DNA of 64,000 nt, from positions 124,001-188,000 of the forward strand of contig NC_057385.1 of assembly GCF_016906535.1 (NCBI RefSeq), given 5' to 3'. The notes below the pieces were generated by a model. The model worked only from the letters and a program-made list of their open reading frames with translations, was not told where the DNA came from and ran no database searches. Made by a program: the position numbers and the translations under genes. This DNA is from Rhizoctonia solani. Lineage: Eukaryota > Basidiomycota > Agaricomycetes > Cantharellales > Ceratobasidiaceae. This document shows, in pieces, positions 54,671 to 63,816 of this stretch (its first letter is position 1; the number at the start of each line of letters is the position of its first letter).

Positions 54671-55254
54671 TGTCCTAGACGTCTATAAGGACGTTGAGGA
54701 GGAGGGCGCTTGCGGCCGGGTGTGTCTAAGTAAAAACCGCTTAAGGCGGTGACAAGCTACCCTACGACAACGACCAGCTATACTACAATGTCCAAGGCCG
54801 TATGGGCAATGGCAAACTGTGTAAGTACAAGGTAGAAGCCGCTTAAGGCGGTGTAGACTAAGTAACTAAGTGGGGTTGCTGGGCTGTAAGGCCCTCGTAT
54901 AGTTGTGGGATGCAACAAGAGGTAATCAACCTGGGTGTTACCATGGTTGGTTGGCCTCCTTATATATTCTTCAGACAAGCTATTTACAAATACATTATAT
55001 GCAATACCGTATCAAATAAGAACCCCGCTCCACAGTTGGCCTTACTCATGCATACGTGTCACTGACATGTCATAATGATGTCATCAGGTGGAGGTGGCTA
55101 CGTGTGCTGAGATAAGCGCGGATGGGGACGTGGCTTGGCGCTTAGCGTATGATATAAGCGCCGATGTCACGTGATTGAAAATGTTCTCTGATTGCCTTTG
55201 TTTAAATTCGAGAAATTGGGAATAAATTCCCTGGTATCGATTGTGTCTACGACA
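54671..55254 (-). repeat. A2 left LTR (3' LTR in sense)
   Basis: Starts TGTCCTAGACG and ends GTGTCTACGACA. It has nine differences from the right LTR, each a CG versus TG or CA. Confidence 0.96.
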
Positions 55255-55264
55255 CTGCCCCCCT

Positions 55265-56290
55265 TTAAGGGCCTTGGCAGCGCCAAGGGCCTTCTTTTTC
55301 ATCTCTTTTTCGTAATTTTCTAAAATTTTTTCGGCGTTTTTTAAGTTTTCTCAAGGTTCCCATGTGAATGCGCATTGTTGGGGGTAGTTCAAGCCGGTAA
55401 GCGCGGTTGGAGATTTTCTCAGTAACCTTGAACAGGCCCAAACGTTGTTCTGTTAGTTTGGGGCTTAAGGTTTTGAGGTTGACATTCTTGGCGTTGAGCC
55501 AAGCTTCTTCTCCGATTTTGAATTCCGTCGGGCTTCCGCTTTCTCCGGCTGTCATCCGTTGCTTGGCTTGCCAGAGGGCCGATTCTACTTCCTTCCATTG
55601 CGCTTCCATTGTTTGGGCAAGTTCATCTGCTTCTGGGACATCTGTGGGTACGTTGGATGGGGTTAAGGTGGGTTCCCATCCGTATAAGGCCTTGAAAGGA
55701 GTTTTTCCAGTACTACTGTGCACGGCGTTGTTGTATGCAAATTCCGCCATTGGCAGCCACTTAGTCCAGTCCCGTTGGTTAACCCCCAAGTAGGCCCTTA
55801 GGAAGTGTTTGATGGAAGGGTTGACTTGCTCCGTTTGTCCATTGCTCTGGGGGTGGTACGCTGAGGAGAAATGGGGGTCAATTCCTAGGCGTTTGTATAG
55901 TGCCTTCAGAAACTTATTGTTGAACACCCTTCCCCTGTCTGAGACCGTTTTTTCAGGCATGCCGTGCCATTTCCACACGTGTTCCAGGAATAATTCTGCT
56001 AGTTCGGGGGCTTTGAGCTTTTTGGAACATTTGACAAAAATCCCATACTTTGTGAAGCTGTCCACTATGACTAAGATGGAGTTGTTGCTTCCGTCCTTAG
56101 GCAGGTCTACTATCATGTCGTATGATATGTGTTGCCAGGGTCTAACAGGAAGTTTGAGCGGCTGAGGTGGGATAGAGGCGTACTTAGGCTTTCTGATCCG
56201 TTGACATGTTTCACAAGAGTCCACATGCCAATATGTGTCCGCACGGATACTGGGCCAGTAGTAATTCCTTGACACCAATTCTAGGGTACG
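55265..56290 (-). CDS. A2 integrase, chromodomain deleted
   Basis: Integrase zinc domain (VSRNYYWPSIRADTYWHVDSCETCQR), core ISYDMIVDLPKD (Asp), TVSDRGRVFNNKF (Asp) and YHPQSNGQTEQVN (Glu), and the LGLFKVTEKIS module. After PTMRIH the sequence jumps to a short Lys/Arg-rich tail. A1 retains about 200 bp more here (17553-17754), including the chromodomain. A TAG near 56279-56281 separates it from RNase H. Confidence 0.88.
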   Translation of the reverse strand, partial: RTLELVSRNYYWPSIRADTYWHVDSCETCQRIRKPKYASIPPQPLKLPVRPWQHISYDMIVDLPKDGSNNSILVIVDSFTKYGIFVKCSKKLKAPELAELFLEHVWKWHGMPEKTVSDRGRVFNNKFLKALYKRLGIDPHFSSAYHPQSNGQTEQVNPSIKHFLRAYLGVNQRDWTKWLPMAEFAYNNAVHSSTGKTPFKALYGWEPTLTPSNVPTDVPEADELAQTMEAQWKEVESALWQAKQRMTAGESGSPTEFKIGEEAWLNAKNVNLKTLSPKLTEQRLGLFKVTEKISNRAYRLELPPTMRIHMGTLRKLKKRRKNFRKLRKRDEKEGPWRCQGP

Positions 56291-58498
56291 CTATCTTCCC
56301 GGATGTCCTGCCAAGGGGCTGTCGTGGAAGATGTGGAGTAGGTCCGTCCTTAATGTTCCAACGTCAGGGACCACGATTCGTCCTTGGTAGAATAGTAATC
56401 CAGCCTCCATCTTGTAATCTTTGAATGCGCGTTTGATGGAGGGGGGTGCTTTGGACTTGTTCTGTAAGAATTGCAGGATTTCCTCCAGGGACTCATCTTG
56501 ATCTAGGGACGCTTTGATCTGGCGTTGTAGCTCTTTTTCCGGCGTGACCAGGGCGGTGTTTGCAAATACGGGGTCTGGGAGCATGGTTTGGGCTGCAGGA
56601 GGGATATTGGCATGGTCTGATTGGCGTGAGAGGGCGTCTGGTTTCCCTGATTGCTTTCCAGGGCAATAGACGATCTGGAAGTTATAACCGGCAAGGAGTA
56701 GATGCCATTGTGCGTGTCGTCAATTGAAGGTTCTGGACTCCTTCCAGTATTCCAGGTTGCGATGATCCGTGAAAACCGTGATTGGGTGTTTTGTCCCCTC
56801 CAGGAATATACGCCAATACTCAAATGACCGGATGATTGCAAGGAGTTCCTTGTCATGGGTGTCATAGTTCTGTTTGGCACCTTTGAACAATTCCGACAGG
56901 AACCCCAAGGGGTGTAGTCTTCCGTCTTCTTGCTGTTGGCTGAGTATTGATCCCAGAGCTGCACCTGATGCATCCATTTCCAGGAAATAGGGTTTGGTAG
57001 GATCCGCGTGGCAAAGTACTGGGGCGTTGGTGATAGCGTCCTTCAGGCCCTGGAAGGCTTCCTGTTCCCTGGTATCCCACTTCCATGGCGTATCCTTTCT
57101 TACCAGATTGTGCAATGGTCTAGCCATGTGGCTGAAGTTGGCAACAAATCGGCAGAGAAAATTGGCAAAACCCAGGAACAATTGGACTTCTTTGACCTTT
57201 GTGGGAACTGGCCATTCTTGTACTGCCTGGATCTTGAGCTTATCCAGACTAAAACCCTTGTCCGAGACAATGATCCCCAGGTATTCCACAGAGGTGACGT
57301 GGAACGTGCATTTGGACGCTTTACAGAAGAGCTGGTTATCCATCAACCGCTTCAGAACCTCATGGACGTGTCTTGTGTGAGTTGCGTCATCTTTTGAGTA
57401 AATTAAGATGTCATCTAGGTAGATGATGACGCATACATCCAGTAGATCCTTGAACAACTCGTTCATGAAGTGTTGGAAAGCTGCAGGTGCATTTGTCAGG
57501 CCAAAGGTCATGACCAGGGACTCGTATAAACCATATTTGGTATGGAAGGCAGTTTTCCATTTGTCACCTTCTTTCACCCGGACATTGTTGTATCCCCACC
57601 TTAGATCTAGCTTAGTAAAGATCTTGGCGCCGCGGAGCTGGGCCATGAGATCATCTGGGCAAGGCAACGGATAGACGTTCTTTTTTGTCCGGTTATTGAG
57701 GCGACAATAGTCAACTACAAGACAACGGGAGCCATCCTTTTTTGGGACAAACATGACCGGGGAGCTGATAGGTGATTTGCTGGGACAGATCTTCCCAGCT
57801 TTGAGTTCATCCTTAAGCCAGTCCTTGAGGGTGGCGGACTTGGCATCAGTCATACTGTAAAGGGGGGAGTTGAGGGGTCCTTCCTCTGTGAGCTCGATCC
57901 CAATATTGTAATGCCTATGGGGGGGAAGCTTATTGAATTCCTCCTCTCCAAATACCTTGGCGTATTGGTGATATTCAGAGGGAACTCCTTCAAGGGGTTT
58001 TTGATCAGCTTCCTCCTCCTCAGCAATGGTTGCATGTTCTGGTGGCGTATGTGGGAAGCAGAGGGTACGGGAGTTCCAATCAGTTTCAGGGTTGTGGGCT
58101 TCTAACCATTTAATTCCTAGGATGGCGGCGTGTGATCCGGTGTTGCAAATCAGGAAGGTTTCCGTCATTTGTTTACCATCAAATAGGAAGGTTAGGTGGG
58201 CCTTCTTCCAAATCTTTCCAGCCTGGGGGCTCGACCCATCGAGCATAGTTACGGTACGGGGTTGAGGGAGGTCTATTAGGGGTAGGTGGAGTAGTTCCGC
58301 GGTGTGAGGGTGAAGGAACGATGATGTAGCGCCTGAATCTATCAGGACTTCTAGTGGGTCCGCTTGTTTCTCTGGCTTAATTGAAATTGTGAAGAGTGGG
58401 GAAATTATATTGATGCTATTCAATATATTACAGATTTCAATAAGTCCAGAGTCCTTGGGGTCCTTGCGCGCGGCAGCAGGTACCCTTAGTCTTTTCCC
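56291..58498 (-). CDS. A2 pol: protease, RT, RNase H (stops inside)
   Basis: Opens at the slippery site 58492-58498. Protease LIDSGATSSFLHPHTAELL with [67 protein letters not shown]; RNase H FLEMDASGAALGSIL, with Met for Thr beside the catalytic Asp. TGA at 56720-56722 interrupts ESRTFNRRHA (B1 has TFNRRHARW). The frame then continues to 56291 with the spacer before integrase. Confidence 0.88.
58465..58498 (-). promoter_or_regulatory. predicted -1 frameshift signal of A2
   Basis: In sense TCG GGA AAA GAC TAA: slippery GGGAAAA at 58492-58498. The hairpin GGGU-a-CCU / AGGACCC starts 6 nt later, with a 13-nt loop (GCUGCCGCGCGCA). A1 has GGGAAAT and a similar stem at 21365-21395. Confidence 0.7.
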
Positions 58499-59841
58499 GA
58501 TTTGGGTCCAGACTCTTCGCCAATTTTGGCGGCTTCCTTCTTGACACCTTCCTCCTTGGGTGTGGCTTTCCAGCCAGTGCGGCATTCCACAAATTTATGG
58601 CCCGCCTTACCGCATTTGATGCAGAGGCCTTCAGCCCTGCGGCGGTTTTGCTCCTCCTCGGAGACAAAGTTAGGATCGCTGGACAAGCGTCCTGGTCTGG
58701 TGGCCGGTTGGCCGGTACTTGCCCCCCTATTGGGGGTAGTGGAAGAGGTTCCAGGCTTATTACCCTTAGGCGGGTGGCTGGCACGCTCCTCGCGGAGGGC
58801 GTTATTGATGACCATGGCTACGTTCTGTAGCTCAAGGAGGGTGGTGGGGCGCCGTTCTCAAGTGGCAATGAGACGGCTGACCTCCCAGTGGAGGCCACGT
58901 GCAAATTGCCCACGAAGGGCGGCGTCATTCCAGTCCAGGTCCATGGCAATGGTCCTGAACTTTGTAATGTACTCAGCACAGGTGCCTGTCTGAGTAAGGT
59001 GGGTGATTTGCCGCTCAGCGGCTCGCGTAGCGTCCGGGTTGCCAAAAGCAGCCAAGAACTCCGTCCTGAAGTCGTCGACCAATCGAATTAAGGCCCTGTG
59101 GGACCCTAGTTGGTCAAGATGGGGGTGAGCCCAGGCTCCCGCTACGTCCTTCATATTCATCAGGAGGAATGACAGGACCTCCTGATTGGTTGGGAACATC
59201 CGTTGGTTCAGACGTACCCATGCCAACATTTGCGTAAGCCATTGGCGGGCTTCGTTCCCAATTTTCCCAGTGTAGGCATCAGGGTGGTCTACCTTGACTG
59301 GGGTTGAATAAGCAGCTACAGGGGCCGCTGGTTGTGGGAGTTGGGGGGAACAGAGGCGGATAGGCAAAGGTGGAGGGGGAGTATGGACTCGCGGGGGAGC
59401 CCGGACGGGAGTTGGTTGTGCGAAGGGGAGGGGAGCTCTTGTGGGGTTGGCCCAGGCGATGAGGGGTGCGCTAGGCGTTGGAATAGTGTTGGTTTTGGGT
59501 AAGGGCCTGGGCGTGGCCTCAATTGCCGGGGGCTTCTGGTCTTCTGGTGTGTGTGGGGCTCCACCCCTAGCCTCAATGCAAGTGAGGGCTTGATTGACTG
59601 CGCCCATCCAGTCTTGGGCTTCCTTGGTTGCCTCCTTGGTTTCTTTGAGTTCCCGCTCGAGTCGGAGGATTTGGTTTTGCAATCCCAAGATGAGGGAGAT
59701 TGCTTGTTCGAGGGAGATTTCCCTGTAGACCTTGGGTTCAAGGCCTGATGACTCAGCGGCGGTTGCCGGAAGAGTGGGTCCCAACTCTCCTTGATCAAGA
59801 GGGGACGCGGGACAAGCGGTGCTCCGGGAGCGGGTTGCCAT
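58486..59841 (-). pseudogene. A2 gag with one stop
   Basis: ATG at 59841 (MATRSRST), equivalent to A1. Coiled coil (SLEQAISLILGLQNQILRLERELKETKEA), Pro-rich linker, Gag core (NEARQWLTQMLAWVRLNQRMF to FARGLHWEVSRLIAT). A TGA at 58858-58860 follows; the same frame then continues (ERRPTTLLELQNVAMVINNALREE) to the knuckle CIKCGKAGHKFVEC and TAA 58486-58488. The stop is explained by CGA to TGA. Confidence 0.88.
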
Positions 59842-60332
59842 CTCATGGGGGTATGAACGGCCTTGGTGGGATGCAGTGCGCTGGGAGGCGCGGGAGGAAG
59901 CGCAAGAGGGGGTGCGGGAAGTAATGATGGGCAATGTGGGGGAGATGGTGCCTGTAACAGGACTTATGGGCCGCTTTATTGTTCTGGCGCTAAGAGTCTG
60001 CGTCAACCGCCTAGCGTTGGACAGTCCCTACAACTAATCAACAGCCGTGAGCGGGCGTGATGTAGAGCAGGCTTTCTGCAAGCGGGTGGATCTGCTGATT
60101 GACTCCGCTGACAAATGGTGCGGTGACCAGTGGTATGCGGACAATCAGAACCCGTCTGCCTTATAGCAATTTGGTACTACCTGGGGCCGACGCTAGTTTG
60201 ATTATTGATAGCAAAAGGCAAGCCCGATCAGGTGATTTCCCTTGTGCTAGTACAGGGGGCCTTCTTGTTTGTTGAGACTTAGTGGGTGGGTGTGCAGAAC
60301 GGTTTGCAACCAACGTAAGGTCAATTACCTAG
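59842..60332 (-). other. A2 leader and self-complementary primer site
   Basis: Shares TTTCCCTTGTGCTAGTAC (about 60235-60252) and other blocks with A1, B1 and B3. Primer site: plus 60318-60330 AGGTCAATTACCT, 2 bp from the LTR. In sense it is AGGTAATTGACCT. Confidence 0.72.
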
Positions 60333-60916
60333 TGTCCTAGACGTCTATAAGGACGTCGAGGAGGAGGGCGCTTGCGGCCGGGTGTGTCTAAGTAAAAACC
60401 GCTTAAGGCGGTGACAAGCTACCCTACAACAACGACCAGCTATACTACGATGTCCAAGGCCGTATGGGCGATGGCAAACTGTGTAAGTACAAGGTAGAAG
60501 CTGCTTAAGGCGGTGTAGACTAAGTAACTAAGTGGGGTTGCTGGGCTGTAAGGCCCTCGTATAGTTGTGGGATGCGACAAGAGGTAATCAACCTGGGTGT
60601 TACCATGGTTGGTTGGCCTCCTTATATATTCTTCAGACAAGCTATTTACAAATACATTATATGCAATACCGTATCAAATAAGAACCCCGCTCCACAGTTG
60701 GCCTTACTCATGCATACGTGTCACTGACGTGTCATAATGATGTCATCAGGTGGAGGTGGCTACGTGTGCTGAGATAAGCGCGGATGGGGACGTGGCTTGG
60801 CGCTTAGCATATGATATAAGCGCCGATGTCACGTGATTGAAAATGTTCTCTGATTGCCTTTGTTTAAATTCGAGAAATTGGGAATAAATTCCCTGGTATT
60901 GATTGTGTCTACGACA
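60333..60916 (-). repeat. A2 right LTR (5' LTR in sense)
   Basis: 584 bp. TATA (sense TATATAAG) is at about 60621-60628. The primer-complementary block is at 60582-60594, 34 nt downstream, where transcription should start. Confidence 0.96.
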
Positions 60917-61394
60917 GGGTGAGTGCTACTGTTACTACTAGGGGCCGGCTACTTAGCTGGCTGGCTACCTTCTCTAATGTGTAAGAGGCAAGGTAAAATC
61001 GACTTGGTGTTTCCAAGCAATTTTCCTGCTGTATATATAGACAAGGCGCACTATCTACATGGTCTGTGCGCGTGGGAGAAAGAAGTATAGAGGACAAATG
61101 AGAAGCGTGCTGCGGGCTGCGCAGAAGCATGGATTTCTCCTTAAGCGCCCTTGGCACGGCAACTCGGCGCGGCATCTTGGCAAAATAAGCGCCAAGGTCA
61201 CGTGATTGAAAAACAAGAGATATAACGTTCGTAAAAAATAGTAAAAATAACAGAAAAATCGTCCGATTCTGATGGTATAGCTAAGGAGGTTATAACAGTC
61301 TACAAGTGTTCCAGTACTACATAGCTGATATGTAATACCATGTAGGAAGTAATTTTTGCTGATGTACATGTGGGGTCAAATCCATGATAGAGAA

Positions 61395-62528
61395 TGTTGT
61401 AGACATGGTCTGGGACAGTATGGGTGCTGGCACTTGCAGCTGCGCAAGTACAGGAGTAAGGTAAAACTGCTTAAGGCAGCAAGGGGCAACTATACAACAA
61501 TGACCATATGCTGTAAGGTGTTGGCAAATTATCTACATACAATGAAGACCCCACTTAAGGCAGCGTGGAAGCTATCTTCTTAGTGGCCAAGTGACAAGGC
61601 CTAAAGCCTGGGCAAGTAAGGTGTCAAAAAGAGGTAATCAACCCAGGGATTACCATGGTTGATTACTCTCCTTATATATTACAGAGGCTACACAATTACA
61701 AATCAAGAGTATGCAAAACTGTCATAGACACAATCGATACCAGGGAATTTATTCCCATTTTCTCGAATTTAAACGAAGACAAACAGACTACATTTTCAAT
61801 CACGTGATCTTGGCGCTTATATCATACGCTAAGCGCCAAGCCACGTCCCCACCCGTGCTTATCCATCACACGTAGCCACCTCCACCTATGACGTCATCAT
61901 GACACGTCAGTGACACGTATGCATGAGTAAGGCCGGCTGCGGAGCGGGGTTCTTATTGGTTATGGTATTGCATATGGTTGTATTTGTAATTAGATAGTTC
62001 TGTAATATATAAGGAGGCCAACCAACCATGGTAACACCCAGGTTGATTACCTCTTGTTGCTCCACCACACTGTACAAGGGCCTTACAGCCCAGTAAGCAC
62101 TTAATCACACGCCTTAAGCATTGCTCTTGCCGTACATACATAGCTCACCGCCGCCTTATAGTGTGTGGACATTGTAGTTAGTTAGTTTGTTGTTGTAGGG
62201 TACCTCACCGCCACCTTAAGCGGTTTACTGTATTAGTCACACGGCCACAAGCGCCCGCACCCTCAACGTCCTTACAGACATCTAGGACAAAAACCTAATC
62301 CAGTAAAAGCCTGCTCCATCAGCAGCCTTACTCATGTATACATGTTGCCAGTGATGTCATAGGTGGAGGTGGCTATGCAGGTTTAGTAAGCAGAGGAGGG
62401 GATGTGGCTTGGTGGTTAGCATGTGATATAAGTGCTGAGATCATGTAATTGAAAATGTTGTCTGTTCTACTTGGTTTGAAATTGAGAAGATTGGAATAAA
62501 TTCTGGGTATATGCATGTGTCCACAACA
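61395..62528 (-). repeat. diverged family A-like LTR, split
   Basis: Pieces 61395-61719 and 62295-62528. Starts TGTTGTAGACATGG and ends GTGTCCACAACA. It retains the gaggtaatcaaccc and ccttatatatt blocks but is strongly diverged, so it is an old subfamily. No TSD found. Confidence 0.75.
61720..62289 (+). repeat. family A solo LTR, TSD aaaac
   Basis: This 570-bp LTR starts TGTCATAGACAC and ends TCTAGGACA. TSD aaaac is at 61715-61719 and 62290-62294. It lies inside the diverged A-like LTR. Confidence 0.93.
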
Positions 62529-62530
62529 AC

Positions 62531-63121
62531 TATCCTAGACATTGTTTGGGACTGCACAGGGACTGGCACTTACAACCTGTGTAACTACAAGTAACAACCA
62601 AGATAATTATACTATGCCATTGAAGAGGCATCATGCTACTTAATGGGATTCCAGTGTATGCCTGTAGGTGTTGACAAGAGGTAATTTACCTGGGGACAAG
62701 CATGGTTGACCACCCTCCTTATATACTTGGAGTTACAAGCAGTCATTGGGAAAAACATTACATAACTCAAGTGATTTTTTCAATTGACTTTTGTAACACT
62801 AGCTACATTTATAAGTCAGTACTATTGACAATAGAAAATCAAATGCTGTATCAAACAAGAACCCTGCTTCATCAGCACCCCTACTTATGAGTTTGTGTCA
62901 GTCATGTGATTGAGGCAGAGATGGTGCTACTGCTTAGTAATGTGGCTGAGGTGTTAGGTATATGGGTTAAGCACTAAGGCACTGTGTTCCTCCAAGGTCT
63001 AAATTATCTGCACCTTCTGGGTTCACACTCAGGTCACAAAATTGAAAATGTTGTTTGTTGGACTTTGCTTAAAAGGAAGAAAATGTACTAAAATCACTTC
63101 TCCTGTTCTGTGTCTACAACA
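62531..63121 (-). repeat. second diverged A-like LTR
   Basis: Starts tatcctagacattg (usual TGTCCTAGAC) and ends ctgtgtctacaaca. The gaggtaatttacctgggg and ctccttatatac blocks are kept in order. It abuts the previous LTR with only 2 bp between them. No TSD found. Confidence 0.65.
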
Positions 63122-63148
63122 AGATCCCATGCTCTGCAAAAGCCAAGG

Positions 63149-63270
63149 GTGTAATAAAATAGGGGGGAAAGATCATGGTGTCATGGCATAAAGTGATCCC
63201 TCATGAAACCATGACACTAGGGTCATTTGGTCTCATGACACCATGATCTTTCCCCTCTATTTCATTACAC
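63149..63270. mobile_element. hairpin MITE, 122 bp, terminal repeats about 37 bp
   Basis: The left end gtgtaataaaatagg through gatcatggtgtcatg is the inverted copy of the right end catgacaccatgatc through ctatttcattacac, with two or three mismatches. The inner 48 bp are unique. No coding capacity and no clear TSD. Superfamily unknown. Confidence 0.8.
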
Positions 63271-63816
63271 CTAATTATTGCTAATGACACTTTTAGTTTT
63301 TGTTAAATGTTTTTGTATGGCTGTAAATATGTACCTGCTACATGGGGGTGTTGTGTATAAGACTGCTTTAGGGGATTCATTACCTTAACTGAGCATTCCT
63401 TCTTTGTTTTTGACCTTATGTTTTACTTTTTGTCTTATCCCCCTTTTTGCTTTTGTCTTCCCTTTTTTCCTTTCTTTTTTATTATCCCTGCATTTTGTCA
63501 TGCCTATCTCATTTATCAAAACCAATTTAATTTTATACAATATCAAGAGTCATAAATTAGTGTGCCTTGAAAGTTTATTGAGTTGTTGTTGAATCCCGGA
63601 GGTATGACGGGTCAGTAAGGCTTGTAAGTCTTAACTTATGAGCTTGAATTTCTTAGAATTCTGAATTTGGCAGGTTAAATTATGGAGCCAATTCTTACGG
63701 CCCAGGAGCTTGTGTTGACATTGCTAGGTCTTCAATAAAATGACATTTTTATTCAACAGTATAATTGAGTAACTAACAAATGAATACCAGAACAATCCTT
63801 TAGGCACCGTCCTTAC
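63271..63816. other. AT-rich spacer, no gene
   Basis: T-rich tracts (63400-63480) and no supported frame. On the minus strand 63720-63816 could be intron or 3' UTR of the gene at the right edge. Confidence 0.4.

Larger units (their letters stand above)
54671..60916 (-). mobile_element. gypsy element A2 (Tf2-like), TSD gggtg
   Basis: TSD gggtg is at 54666-54670 and 60917-60921, inside the B3 right LTR. LTRs 54671-55254 and 60333-60916 are each 584 bp. On the minus strand it carries gag, zinc knuckle, protease, RT, RNase H and integrase. The chromodomain segment is deleted and several stops interrupt gag and pol. Confidence 0.96.
48790..61297 (-). mobile_element. gypsy element B3 (chromovirus), TSD gtcta, hosts A2
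   Basis: TSD gtcta is at 48785-48789 and 61298-61302. The left LTR is 48790-49351. The right LTR is 54485-54670 plus 60922-61297, also 562 bp in total, split by element A2. Coding order on the minus strand is gag (53965-52776), pol (52788-49363), chromodomain. Two internal stops and one gag frameshift disable it. Confidence 0.96.
54485..61297 (-). repeat. B3 right LTR (5' LTR in sense), split by A2
   Basis: Pieces 54485-54670 and 60922-61297, 562 bp. Six of the seven differences I found from the left LTR are CpG transitions. TATA (tatatatag) is at 61032-61040 and the predicted transcript start region at about 61006. Confidence 0.95.
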
